A stretch of 64,000 bases of DNA from Lactococcus carnosus (GCF_006770265.1 NZ_CP017194.1:620001-684000), one strand, 5' to 3'. Shown: positions 1-13,462, counted from the stretch's first letter. Numbers and translations are program-made. Notes: a model not told the origin generated them from the letters alone.

Positions 1-350
1 TGTCAAATACACATCGTAGTGACCGTGTTGCGGTTGAACTCATGCGTGAAATCAACGATATTTTGCGCTTGAAAATCCGGGACCCACGCGTACAGGACGT
101 TAATATTTCTGACGTTCAAATTACAGGTGACTTGAGTCAAGCGACGATTTATTATAGTCTCTTATCAGATCTTGCATCTGATAATGAAAAAGCTAAAACA
201 GGTCTTAAAAAGGCAACTGGTGCAATTAAAAGTGAACTAGCTAAACGCATGACACTTTATAAAATTCCAGACTTAACGTTTGCCAAAGATGAGTCTGTGG
301 CTTATGGCGGAAAAATTGATGAACTCTTAAGAAACTTGAATAAAGATTAA
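1..350 (+). CDS. rbfA: Ribosome-binding factor A (5' end lacks about one base)
   Basis: RbfA is a small KH-like protein that binds the free 30S subunit and helps mature the 5' end of 16S rRNA, especially in the cold. The frame is open from base 3, and bases 1-2 (TG) followed by TCA AAT ACA fit an ATG whose A lies just outside the window, giving about 116 aa, normal for the family. The motif RDPRVQDV and the ending LLRNLNKD are typical. An internal ATG at 42 would drop the conserved DRVAVEL helix and is not the start. The gene would follow infB outside the window. It ends at a hairpin shared with the convergent bglA. Confidence 0.95.
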   Translation, partial: SNTHRSDRVAVELMREINDILRLKIRDPRVQDVNISDVQITGDLSQATIYYSLLSDLASDNEKAKTGLKKATGAIKSELAKRMTLYKIPDLTFAKDESVAYGGKIDELLRNLNKD

Positions 351-353
351 CGT

Positions 354-392
354 AAAAAAGCAGCCAATTCGATCAGAATTGACTGCTTTTTT
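354..392. terminator. Bidirectional terminator between rbfA and bglA
   Basis: A run of A and GCAG, then a stem with one mismatch around the loop GATCA, then CTGC and a run of T. The A-run and T-run make it work on both strands, so it can end rbfA (plus) and bglA (minus). Confidence 0.9.
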
Positions 393-443
393 GTTTTAGC
401 ATTCAGAAATGATAAGAAATTAAGGCCTGTTTTCGATCATGGA

Positions 444-1898
<1,455 letters not shown>

Positions 1899-1912
1899 TT
1901 ATTAAGTTGTAA

Positions 1913-3793
1913 TTAGCGAATGACTTTCATCACCTGTTCACCAGGCTCAGATAAGGCTTTTGTCAAAGTGATGATGTCACCAAAATCTGACGAATTTGTG
2001 ACAACGACAGGGACAACAGTATCAAACCCTTTTTCAGATATACTAGCCAAATCAAATGTGATTAATTTATCGCCTAACGTTACTTTTTGTCCTTTAGTGA
2101 CAGCATATTCGTAGCCTTCTCCATTTAGTTGGACAGTATCTATACCGACATGGATCAATAGTTCAACACCTGTATCACTTGTTAAGCCAATCGCGTGTTT
2201 TGAGTCGAAAACAGCAGTAATCACGCCAGAAAATGGTGCGTAGACGATACCTTCTACTGGTTTTATAGCAAATCCTTTTCCTAAAATTTCTTCAGAGAAC
2301 ATACCATCAGCTACAGCTTTTAAGGTAATCACTTCACCTTTTACAGGTGTTGCAACGTTTACGATATCGCCTACAGCTGATGTTGGTGTTGTTGGCAGGT
2401 CGTTTTCTACTTCGGGTGCTATCTCAATAACAGGATCTTTATACAGAATATAAGATACAATAAAGGCAATCACAATACTAATTGCTGACCCGATACAAGC
2501 AAGATATAAATATTTCAACGTATCATTTCCGATGTAGCTTGGTAGTGTCAGTAAACCAGGTGATCCGCCAGTGAAGTTTTTTACACGGCTAATCCCCATA
2601 AATAAACCACCGAGACCACCACCCAGCATTGCTGCGTAAAGTGGTGTTTTGAATCTTAGGTTGATACCATATAATGCTGGTTCTGTAATCCCAAATAATC
2701 CTGTCAGTCCTGCTGATGCAGCCAGTTGTTTAATTGTTGAATCTTTACTTTTCAAGCCAACAGCTAAAGATGCAGCGCCCTGTCCAAGGTTTGAGGCTAA
2801 CATACCCGGATAAATCACAGTATCATACCCTGCTGACATCCGGTTATTGATACCGATTGGAACTAAGCCATAGTGGGTACCAGTTGCAACAAATAAAGGC
2901 GTAAACGAGCCAATAATTGTTGGGACTAACCATGGGCTAAATTCTTCTAATGCTTTAATACCTGTTGAGATGGCATCACTAATTAAATAGCCAAATGGGC
3001 CAATGATGACAAGAGAAACAGTACCCACGATTGCGATTGTCAGCAAAGGTTTACTGAAAAACTTAATCACTTTAGGAGAGACACGGTCCGCAATAGGTTC
3101 TACATACGACATGAACCAAACCGTTAAAATAATCGGAATGACCGATGACCCATAAGTAACTGGTGAAATTGGTAAACCAAATAAGTGAATGCTGCCTTTA
3201 CCAGACGTTTTGATCACGTTGACCATAGCTATGAAATTGGGATGGAGTAAAACACCACCAAGCATCATAGCAAGATACATATTTGTTCTGAATTTTTGTG
3301 CAGAAGAAGCAGCTAGTAAGATTGGCAGGAAATAAAATGCTGCATCTGCCATAAAATCGATAATGATGTAGGTTTGTCCCGTTTTATCAATTAACTTAAA
3401 GACGACTAATAAAGATAGAACAGCTTTTAACATACCTGCTGCAGTAATCGCCGGCAAGATAGGTGTAAAAATACCGGTAATTGTGTCAATAACCTTTGCT
3501 GCAACGTTGCGATTGTCGTTTTCAGGTGTTTCTCTAGGCCCATCTAAGGTAGGGACTTTTTTTAGAATCTCTTTGTAGACACTGCCAACATCACTGCCAA
3601 TAATGACCTGGTATTGGCCACCTTTTGAAACAGCGCCCATGACACCTGTCGTATCTTTGATTTCCTGTGTCTGAGCTTTCGTCTCATCCTTCAGATTAAA
3701 GCGTAGTCTAGTCGCGCAATGCGTTAGACCACTAATATTTTCCTGACCACCGACATAGTTGATGATCTTATCTGATAACTCTTGATAATTCAT
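1913..3793 (-). CDS. bglP: PTS beta-glucoside transporter, EIIBCA
   Basis: Membrane permease and phosphotransfer protein that imports and phosphorylates beta-glucosides. Domain order is EIIB (phospho-Cys C26 in THCATRLRF), EIIC (about ten membrane segments, residues 100-460) and EIIA (H548 in LLIHVGIDT, with H533 upstream). The start is placed at the ATG at 3793 (626 aa) because AGGAG lies 9 nt before it; a TTG two codons earlier lies only 3 nt from that AGGAG. Glucose- and beta-glucoside-family IIBCA proteins share this architecture; the neighbouring GH1 6-phospho-glucosidase and BglG-type regulator make beta-glucosides the likely substrate. A RAT and terminator in the leader put it under antitermination control. 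Confidence 0.93.
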   Translation of the reverse strand: MNYQELSDKIINYVGGQENISGLTHCATRLRFNLKDETKAQTQEIKDTTGVMGAVSKGGQYQVIIGSDVGSVYKEILKKVPTLDGPRETPENDNRNVAAKVIDTITGIFTPILPAITAAGMLKAVLSLLVVFKLIDKTGQTYIIIDFMADAAFYFLPILLAASSAQKFRTNMYLAMMLGGVLLHPNFIAMVNVIKTSGKGSIHLFGLPISPVTYGSSVIPIILTVWFMSYVEPIADRVSPKVIKFFSKPLLTIAIVGTVSLVIIGPFGYLISDAISTGIKALEEFSPWLVPTIIGSFTPLFVATGTHYGLVPIGINNRMSAGYDTVIYPGMLASNLGQGAASLAVGLKSKDSTIKQLAASAGLTGLFGITEPALYGINLRFKTPLYAAMLGGGLGGLFMGISRVKNFTGGSPGLLTLPSYIGNDTLKYLYLACIGSAISIVIAFIVSYILYKDPVIEIAPEVENDLPTTPTSAVGDIVNVATPVKGEVITLKAVADGMFSEEILGKGFAIKPVEGIVYAPFSGVITAVFDSKHAIGLTSDTGVELLIHVGIDTVQLNGEGYEYAVTKGQKVTLGDKLITFDLASISEKGFDTVVPVVVTNSSDFGDIITLTKALSEPGEQVMKVIR

Positions 3794-3818
3794 TTGCAAT
3801 TTCTCCTGTAAAATAAAA

Positions 3819-3856
3819 TACCTAAGAAAACTTCAATCGAAGTTTTTCTTAGGTAT
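3819..3856 (-). terminator. RAT-associated terminator in the bglP leader
   Basis: On the minus strand, ATACCTAAGAAAA pairs with TTTCTTAGGTAT around an inner ACTTCGATTGAAGT hairpin, followed by TTTATTTT. The 5' arm shares bases with the end of the antiterminator target, so the two folds exclude each other, as in bgl/lic leaders. Confidence 0.88.
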
Positions 3857-3885
3857 AGCCCGTGATTTACTCACCGTAACAATCC
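3854..3885 (-). promoter_or_regulatory. RAT2, BglG/LicT antiterminator target before bglP
   Basis: On the minus strand the site reads GGATTGTTAC, then an arm and loop, then GGGCTATACC. GGATTGTTAC with a closing GGGC/GCAGGC arm is the signature of BglG/LicT ribonucleic antiterminators. It directly overlaps the terminator before bglP. It begins 2 nt after the licT stop codon. Confidence 0.85.
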
Positions 3886-3886
3886 T

Positions 3887-4726
3887 TTAGTTATTTGTAA
3901 TTCTTCTAATGTGAATCGTGAGATAAATCATCTCATCCTCTTTTAACTCTCGATCAAATTCTTTTGCGATATACTCTCGAATTTTTAATGCACAAAGATA
4001 TTCTGCTTGGTATTTATCTTTTAACATAAACAAGAAGCCTTCATCTTTGTCTTTATCTAATTCTACACCACTAAACAAACGTTGCACAAAAAATTTCAAG
4101 TGTGTGATGAACCGTTCATAGTGTAAGGTATATTCATCTAAATCTGTCTTATAGTGATATTTGACGATATTGACGATTGTCTGAATGATTTTCATCATTT
4201 CAGAAACTTGATTGACCTGTGATAAATCAAGTTCAGCATTAACGATATGCAAGGCGATAAAGCCGGCTTCATCTTCTGGTAATGAAACGCCTAAGCGATT
4301 CTGAATCATCGATAGTGCTTCCTTGCCAATCAAATACTCATGATTATAGAAACGTTTAATTTCCCATAAAAGGGCGTTACTGACAGGTAAACCGCCGGCA
4401 TGTCGTTCGATTGCGTAATCAATATGATCGGTCAAAGTCAGGTAGATGTTTTCATTGAGTTTTTTTCCTAGAGAAACTTTTGCAAACCCAATAATTTCAT
4501 TTGCTACCTGTAAATGTTCTAAACGGACATTTGACAACAACTGTGTCAATTTATTCGTGGTCACATCAGTATGACTTGTGTAGATTTGTTCGATCGCTTG
4601 CGCATCAATGTCATCGCCAATCGCTTTCTTAAAGCCAATGCCTTTACCCATTACCAAAATGTCTTGACCGTCGTCGTTAGTAGACTTGATAATGTTATTG
4701 TTAATTACTTTTTTACTTCCATACAT
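3887..4726 (-). CDS. licT: BglG/LicT-family transcription antiterminator
   Basis: RNA-binding antiterminator: an N-terminal CAT domain (KKVINNNIIK...VMGKGIGF) binds RAT hairpins, and two PRD domains carry histidines phosphorylated by the PTS, giving induction by substrate and control by HPr. The ATG at 4726 gives 279 aa, as usual for the family (LicT is 277 aa). The open frame extends 27 codons upstream, but that segment holds the promoter-proximal RAT and is not family-like. GAGGAG abuts this ATG with no spacer, so initiation may be inefficient. The gene is first in the operon and is flanked by two RATs, suggesting it controls its own synthesis as in the E. coli bgl operon. Confidence 0.9.
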   Translation of the reverse strand: MYGSKKVINNNIIKSTNDDGQDILVMGKGIGFKKAIGDDIDAQAIEQIYTSHTDVTTNKLTQLLSNVRLEHLQVANEIIGFAKVSLGKKLNENIYLTLTDHIDYAIERHAGGLPVSNALLWEIKRFYNHEYLIGKEALSMIQNRLGVSLPEDEAGFIALHIVNAELDLSQVNQVSEMMKIIQTIVNIVKYHYKTDLDEYTLHYERFITHLKFFVQRLFSGVELDKDKDEGFLFMLKDKYQAEYLCALKIREYIAKEFDRELKEDEMIYLTIHIRRITNN

Positions 4727-4780
4727 CTCCTCAGTGAGATTCAACCAGCTAGCTGATAAAATGCTATTTCTGAAATAAAG

Positions 4781-4812
4781 TATAGCCTGCATGAACGCCA
4801 GTAACAATCTTC
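4781..4812 (-). promoter_or_regulatory. RAT1, antiterminator target before licT
   Basis: The minus strand has AGATTGTTACTGGCG...TGCAGGCTATACT, with both conserved RAT halves (ATTGTTACTG and GCAGGC). The downstream hairpin (GCTAT...ATAGC then ATTTT) is imperfect, so the associated terminator is weak or leaky. A leaky terminator would suit a regulator that must be made before it can act. Confidence 0.75.
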
Positions 4813-4824
4813 ACTTCTCATGCT

Positions 4825-4854
4825 ATTAAAGCACAAAAAGAAAGCGTTGTCAAT
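4825..4854 (-). promoter_or_regulatory. bgl operon promoter with overlapping cre site
   Basis: On the minus strand TTGACA (4854-4849), an 18-nt spacer and TTTAAT (4830-4825) form a sigma-A promoter. TGACAACGCTTTCT (4852-4839) matches the CcpA cre consensus TGWNANCGNTNWCA at every defined position but the last, and overlaps the -35. Glucose repression of the operon is therefore likely. Confidence 0.82.
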
Positions 4855-4985
4855 TTCATATAAAAAAACTAGTGCCTAATTATAGGCTAGATGACTTGTT
4901 TATATCTGTGCTCAAGTCTTGCAAACACCTGATATGGCATAGTAATAACAAATTAGGATAGTGCGTTAGCCAAAGTGCTGCTCTG

Positions 4986-5014
4986 TTGAGAAAGCGATTA
5001 TGATAAACTATAAT
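4986..5014 (+). promoter_or_regulatory. Promoter of the MATE exporter gene
   Basis: TTGAGA, 17-nt spacer, TATAAT, about 70 nt before the start codon. Confidence 0.78.
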
Positions 5015-5081
5015 AAGTAGTAACTCCCCTATCATCAGGCGAAAAAATACTAAATAGTCATTTTTATATAGAAAGTAGGAT

Positions 5082-9341
<4,260 letters not shown>

Positions 9342-9395
9342 TTGTGTCTATTAGCATAAACATACCTAAAATTCTCTGTTGAGAGAATTTTAAAT

Positions 9396-9484
9396 GGAAA
9401 GTTACCCAAGTGGCTTAAGGGGACGCCTTGGAAAGGCGTTAGACGTAGCAATACGTGCGCGGGTTCGAATCCCGTGCTTTCCTT
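9396..9484 (+). tRNA. tRNA-Ser (GGA)
   Basis: Acceptor GGAAAGT pairs with GCTTTCC. The anticodon loop is TTGGAAA, and there is a long variable arm and a GGGTTCGAATCCC T arm. The base after the acceptor stem is T where serine tRNAs usually have G; the tRNA-Ser(TGA) at 19976 shares this. CCA is not encoded. Confidence 0.96.
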
Positions 9485-9493
9485 GTATATGAA

Positions 9494-9527
9494 AAGAACC
9501 CTTGTGCTTAAAGGGTTCTTTATTTTT
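9494..9527 (+). terminator. Terminator after tRNA-Ser(GGA)
   Basis: AAAGAACCCTT and AAGGGTTCTTT form a strong stem around TGTGCTTA-like bases, followed by ATTTTT. Confidence 0.88.
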
Positions 9528-9575
9528 AGGTGCTGTTTTAGGGTTTGTCTACGGCCTGAAAGCCAGTTTAGTATT

Positions 9576-10148
9576 TTAATCAGTCTTTTTTATATATTTT
9601 TTACAATGAGGAAGTACTAATTTCAAAAAAAGTTGACCTTCATCACCTATCTCAATTTTGTTTTCCTCTTTTTTTATGATTAATAGCGTAGTGGGCCTAG
9701 GGCGTCGTACTTTTTCGAAACTGTAAACCAAGAAGTAGTCGTTTGTGTCAATCAAAACGTCATAAGGCCTGTTTCTTAATAAGATATTTCTTTCATAGTC
9801 CAATGATAGCCCGTATGGATTATTATGTGTAATGCCATAAATTGTCTTTATTTTTTCTTTTTCCTCTTCTGAAGGCATGGCGTAAAAACAGATTAACGTA
9901 GTAGGTGAGCAAATCAACATAGTAGAGAATGGTGCTAAACACATCAAAAATATAATAGCTAATGTTAATTTAGTCCAATAGGATGGGGAATATTTGAAGA
10001 AAAAAATAAGTAAAATAAGGTATATAAAACCAAGACATAATAATAATTTTTTCTTTTTTAACGATATAGCATATTTCCAATAGTAATCAAAGTAAAAATT
10101 TCTCGATATTTTTAACCATTCACGCTTCGTAAAATGTGATACAAACAT
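9576..10148 (-). CDS. Hypothetical membrane protein (YcxB-like architecture)
   Basis: I do not recognise a specific family with certainty. The 190-aa product has two close hydrophobic segments (about residues 34-80, LLLCLGFIYLILLIFFF and LTLAIIFLMCLAPF) and then a soluble beta-rich C-terminal half (residues 95-190) ending in lysines. This resembles YcxB-like proteins in layout. The ATG at 10148 is preferred over an in-frame TTG two codons earlier because AAGGTGG sits 6 nt upstream of the ATG. It is transcribed alone from its own promoter. Function unknown. Confidence 0.7.
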   Translation of the reverse strand: MFVSHFTKREWLKISRNFYFDYYWKYAISLKKKKLLLCLGFIYLILLIFFFKYSPSYWTKLTLAIIFLMCLAPFSTMLICSPTTLICFYAMPSEEEKEKIKTIYGITHNNPYGLSLDYERNILLRNRPYDVLIDTNDYFLVYSFEKVRRPRPTTLLIIKKEENKIEIGDEGQLFLKLVLPHCKKYIKKTD

Positions 10149-10175
10149 AGTCAACCACCTTATTCAATTTGTAAT

Positions 10176-10204
10176 AGTATAGCATATATTTTGCATACTT
10201 TGAA
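10176..10204 (-). promoter_or_regulatory. Promoter of the hypothetical membrane protein gene
   Basis: On the minus strand TTCAAA (10204-10199), 17-nt spacer, TATACT (10181-10176), about 28 nt from the start codon. Confidence 0.65.
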
Positions 10205-10503
10205 TTGACAGTAATTAACGATTTTTTGTAAATAAGTGCAACAAGTAAAAAATGGAGGTATATAAGTAACTATAAAAGATGATAGAATGTAGTTGATACA
10301 AATTAATGATACTTGATCAGTTTCTGGTTAAGTTGATTGAGCAGGATAGTGCGCTGTAAAATAGGGCCTGGTTTAGGGTCTGTTAGTGAAAATTTAGTAT
10401 GATGCTATATAACCAACATATTATAACCAACATATATAGAAGAAAATGTATAAAAAATAGTGTTGGTGCCCCAACATGAGAATAAAAAGGATGGTCTTAT
10501 CAA
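10205..10503. other. Intergenic region before the ASCH gene, with repeats
   Basis: No gene is visible. It holds a perfect tandem pair of the 14-mer TATAACCAACATAT (10408-10421 and 10422-10435), then a small hairpin TGTTGG-TGCC-CCAACA (10461-10476). TGTTGG could pair with any of three CCAACA copies. The rest is AT-rich without clear signals. Confidence 0.6.
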
Positions 10504-10959
10504 ATGACTGAGTTAGCAAGCTATATCGCAAATTTCAAACGGCAACATCCAACCTATCAAGATCAAGACATAGCAGCTTATGCCTTTGGTGGTGGGGAAG
10601 TGATGGCAGATGAGCTGGCAGCTCTAGTTGTTGCTGGTCATAAGCAAGGTACCACGAGTTTATATCAGGCCTATGTAGTAGAAAATGAGCCCCTCCCCAA
10701 AGTAGGAGATGTCTGTGTGATTTTAGATGGAAAAGGTCGGCCGACATCGGTCGTTATTAATACGGCTATAGAGGTATTACCTTTTAATGATGTGACAGCT
10801 CATCATGCCCTACTAGAATCAGAAGGAGACAGGACATTGGCTTATTGGCGTTGGGCACATATTGACTTTTTCACACATGCCTATACACCAGAAAGTGGCA
10901 TTAAGTTTACGCTTGCTTCCTTAGTTGTATTTGAGAAATTTCAGTTACTATACAAATAA
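10504..10959 (+). CDS. ASCH domain-containing protein
   Basis: Small cytosolic protein of 151 aa with the ASCH (PUA-like beta-barrel) fold. Visible hallmarks are the early helix HPTYQDQD, the strand PKVGDVCVILDGKGRPTSVV and EGDRTLAYWRWAHIDFF near residues 108-125, which is diagnostic of this subgroup. ASCH proteins are thought to bind RNA or nucleotide-like ligands; some are amidohydrolases on N4-acetylcytidine. The role here is unknown. It appears monocistronic. The AAAGGATG upstream is a somewhat distant RBS. Confidence 0.85.
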   Translation: MTELASYIANFKRQHPTYQDQDIAAYAFGGGEVMADELAALVVAGHKQGTTSLYQAYVVENEPLPKVGDVCVILDGKGRPTSVVINTAIEVLPFNDVTAHHALLESEGDRTLAYWRWAHIDFFTHAYTPESGIKFTLASLVVFEKFQLLYK

Positions 10960-10997
10960 TAGAGAAATGTCTTTTATCCTTTTAGTGATCAGGTTAA

Positions 10998-11026
10998 TTG
11001 TGTTGATTTTATTAAGTAATTATGAT
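10998..11026 (+). promoter_or_regulatory. Possible promoter of the MFS exporter leader
   Basis: TTGTGT, 17-nt spacer, TATGAT. The -35 is a moderate match. It lies upstream of the terminator-like hairpin, so its transcript would run through that hairpin before the MFS gene. Confidence 0.5.
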
Positions 11027-11072
11027 AACTTAGTAAGGTATCAATCGTACAGATAGCATTTGACACGCATCT

Positions 11073-11160
11073 ATAGAGGGTAACCTTTTACAGATAAACT
11101 GAATAATGCCGAAATAGAGGCGGTTTCTAGAAATAGAAATCCCTCTATTTTTATTTTTTT
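11073..11160 (+). promoter_or_regulatory. Candidate attenuator before the MFS exporter
   Basis: A strong terminator fold is formed by AAATAGAGG (11112-11120) with CCTCTATTT (11142-11150), enclosing TTTCTA-GAAA-TAGAAA and followed by a T-rich tail. Upstream ATAGAGGG (11073-11080) is a perfect complement of CCCTCTAT (11141-11148), so it can compete with the 5' arm as an antiterminator. A tiny TTG-started frame of seven codons (11060-11083) covers the competitor arm but has no good RBS. Confidence 0.6.
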
Positions 11161-11198
11161 CAAATTATTTAAAATTTAACGATCGAAAGGTGATCCAA

Positions 11199-12569
11199 TT
11201 GCAAAATAAAAAAGAGCTAAAGCTAGGTTTAGCTGTGCTAGCTAGTGGTATTATGTCATTTTGTGGCGTATTAATCGAAACAGCGATGACTGTGACATTC
11301 CCAACACTTATGTCTGAGTTTAACGTATCAACAGCCAGTATTCAGTGGATTACAACCATTTATTTATTAGTTATTTCTATCACTGTCCCCCTATCAAGTT
11401 ATTTGATAAAAAAATTCCCACTCAGATATCTGTTCTTATTTGCAAATCTGATGTTTTTTTTAGGCCTGTTAACAGACTTTACAGCTAAATCATTTATCAT
11501 CCTACTATTGGGTAGATTTTTTCAAGGCTTGGCGACGGGTATCGCATTACCGCTCATGTTTCATATTATCCTAACCTATGCCCCACTAAATAAAAGAGGT
11601 ACCATGATTGGTTTAGGATTCTTGATTACCTCAGTCGCACCGGCAATAGGACCAACTTATGGCGGACTGCTTTCAACCAATTACACATGGCATGCAATCT
11701 TTCTACTCTTAATTCCCATTATTTTACTTTCACTAATTTTTGGCCTATTCGCCATACCAAAAGAAGCGGTTGAAACAACTGAAACCTTGGATAAGACAAG
11801 TTTATTAGGTGTGATTCTGATGTTCAGCGGTGCACTGTTCTTCCTAAGCAACATTGAGCAATTAATCAGCTTGGTTTATTTAGTGATTACTGTGGTTGGT
11901 TTTGCTATCTTTTATAAGGGATCAAAAAGCAACCCATCACCATTAATTCAACTATCACTATTCAAGCTACCTAAATTTCGACTATTCTTATTTGGCTTCT
12001 TGATTTGTCAAACGATGTTGTTAGGTATCTCATTCATCGTGCCGAATTACATTCAAATCGTGCGTGGTGGATCAGCATTTCAATCTGGCTTAGTCATGAT
12101 TCCAGGTGCTCTGATTGGTGCAATTTTAGCACCAATTTCTGGAAAAATACTAGATACTTTCGGTGCGAAACGCCCCATATTGATTGGTATCCTGATTACA
12201 ATGATAGGGTGGGGAGGACTTAGTTTTTCATTGGGACATATTGGTGCATTAGGTGTCGTTGCTGGTCATGTCTTCTATATGATCGGTATTGGCTTATGCT
12301 ATAGTAATTTAATGGCTGTAGGCATGAACCAAATTGCCAAAGACTTGCAGAGTGATGGCAATGCAGTATTTAATACCTTACAACAATTTGCAGGAGCGGT
12401 TGCAACAGCACTCGTAGCAGTGATTATTAATTTTGTTCAGAAAAATAGTCACCTATCCCTGCAAAATGCAACAACACTTGGCTCGAAAATCGCCATGTTT
12501 GTTATCCTAGGTTTGATGGGGCTTGCTTTTATCGGCTGCCTACGACTATTTGCTAAATCAGATGATTAA
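11199..12569 (+). CDS. MFS transporter, DHA2-type multidrug exporter
   Basis: Drug:H+ antiporter of the 14-segment DHA2 family (EmrB/QacA/LmrB type), 456 aa. Typical features are the early acidic helix ETAMTVTFPTL, motif A-like loop and the antiporter motif C region GLGFLITSVAPAIGPTYGG near residue 145. The TTG at 11199 is taken as start because AAAGGTGAT sits 6-7 nt upstream; a GTG at 11190 lies inside that RBS. The leader may attenuate expression. A strong terminator follows. Substrate unknown; the nearest described relatives export lincosamides, dyes or detergents. Confidence 0.88.
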   Translation: MQNKKELKLGLAVLASGIMSFCGVLIETAMTVTFPTLMSEFNVSTASIQWITTIYLLVISITVPLSSYLIKKFPLRYLFLFANLMFFLGLLTDFTAKSFIILLLGRFFQGLATGIALPLMFHIILTYAPLNKRGTMIGLGFLITSVAPAIGPTYGGLLSTNYTWHAIFLLLIPIILLSLIFGLFAIPKEAVETTETLDKTSLLGVILMFSGALFFLSNIEQLISLVYLVITVVGFAIFYKGSKSNPSPLIQLSLFKLPKFRLFLFGFLICQTMLLGISFIVPNYIQIVRGGSAFQSGLVMIPGALIGAILAPISGKILDTFGAKRPILIGILITMIGWGGLSFSLGHIGALGVVAGHVFYMIGIGLCYSNLMAVGMNQIAKDLQSDGNAVFNTLQQFAGAVATALVAVIINFVQKNSHLSLQNATTLGSKIAMFVILGLMGLAFIGCLRLFAKSDD

Positions 12570-12598
12570 TGGCTGACTGGGTCAAAACATATTGATAT

Positions 12599-12637
12599 AA
12601 AAGAGAGGGGCCCTCATGACGAGGACCTCTCTTTTTT
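12599..12637. terminator. Terminator between the MFS gene and comX
   Basis: AAAAGAGAGG pairs with CCTCTCTTTT, with an inner GGCCCTC...GAGGA region and a run of T. The A-run makes it usable by the convergent comX transcript as well. Confidence 0.88.
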
Positions 12638-12679
12638 AAAACACCAGGCTATCATATCGTCACTTGTTTGTTAGTTTTT

Positions 12680-13159
12680 CTATAAAATCTGATTAATATA
12701 GTTGATAATCTTCTTTTTAATCCTAAATTTTTTATTTCGGTCGACCTTTTCTCCCCTTTTAAGTGCCTTTAGCGTCTGAACCTCTGCAGGTGTTAAAATG
12801 TCTAAAACCTCTTGATGCAATAAGGCATACATGACATTATCAGCGACATTCTGCTTATGATCATACAGATTAAAGACTTCAGACACATCTAAGTAAATCG
12901 GTTGATCAAATTTTCTTTTAAAGGCATTTGTCTTACGATAAGTATCAATCAAGAAACAGGTATATCTGACTTTGAAGTAGACATAAAAGTTGACCTCATC
13001 CGTCTCCATTCTTTCTGCTAGTTGATTATACATGTCTAATGCAATGATCCTACCCTCCTGCATATAGTCGTCAATATCCCAGGAAGGAATTTTCGCCATC
13101 TTTTGACAATTCATAATAATAGGTTCAATGTTTTTCAGCATGGTTTCTAAGGTCTCCAT
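12680..13159 (-). CDS. comX: ComX-type competence sigma factor (SigX)
   Basis: A short ECF-like sigma factor of 159 aa that in streptococci and lactococci directs RNA polymerase to late competence genes with cin boxes. Region 2 is visible as IPSWDIDDYMQEGRIIALDMY and YVYFKVRYTCFLIDTYRK (residues 24-95); the C-terminal part has LTPAEVQTLKALKRGE and a basic tail. The start has GAGGGAG 6 nt upstream. The gene sits directly upstream of, and divergent from, an rRNA operon, as comX does in streptococci. No cin-box gene is apparent in this window. The C-terminus looks complete. Confidence 0.85.
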   Translation of the reverse strand: METLETMLKNIEPIIMNCQKMAKIPSWDIDDYMQEGRIIALDMYNQLAERMETDEVNFYVYFKVRYTCFLIDTYRKTNAFKRKFDQPIYLDVSEVFNLYDHKQNVADNVMYALLHQEVLDILTPAEVQTLKALKRGEKVDRNKKFRIKKKIINYINQIL

Positions 13160-13199
13160 ATTTTTCTCCCTCTTTGAAGTAAGTCTCCCAATTTAGTAC

Positions 13200-13243
13200 T
13201 AGGTCAATTATAAAATAGAAAAGCCGATAAAAGGATTGACCTA
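13200..13243 (-). promoter_or_regulatory. comX promoter region with a 9-bp inverted repeat
   Basis: TAGGTCAAT (13200-13208) and ATTGACCTA (13235-13243) form a perfect inverted repeat separated by 26 bp. A consensus -10, TATAAT on the minus strand (13212-13207), overlaps its proximal arm. No good -35 is present 17 nt upstream, as expected of a promoter that needs an activator. The ComR box of streptococci is not recognisable. Confidence 0.55.
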
Positions 13244-13337
13244 CCCCAAAGGGCGTGAAATATACCCTAATTGACTGAGTAGATGTATGAGTGACACAGT
13301 TAAGCAATAAAAAAGTAAAAAGAATGTAAAAAAGGTG

Positions 13338-13366
13338 TTGACAGTTAAGTAAGGATTTGATAAGAT
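13338..13366 (+). promoter_or_regulatory. rRNA operon promoter P1
   Basis: TTGACA, 17-nt spacer, TAAGAT. Confidence 0.85.
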
Positions 13367-13433
13367 AATAAAGTACTAAAAAACACCGGAAGCGAACGAT
13401 TGAAAAGAAAATAAAAAAACTTTTCAAAAGTAG

Positions 13434-13462
13434 TTGACAGCAACAAAAACTTCTGGTAGAAT
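13434..13462 (+). promoter_or_regulatory. rRNA operon promoter P2
   Basis: TTGACA, 17-nt spacer, TAGAAT, 96 bp downstream of P1. Tandem P1/P2 promoters are usual for rRNA operons. Confidence 0.88.

Noticed and set aside
13125-13427. Minus-strand 100-codon frame overlapping the comX start and rRNA P1
   Set aside because: Shadow of the promoter region; no RBS, and its composition is that of AT-rich DNA.
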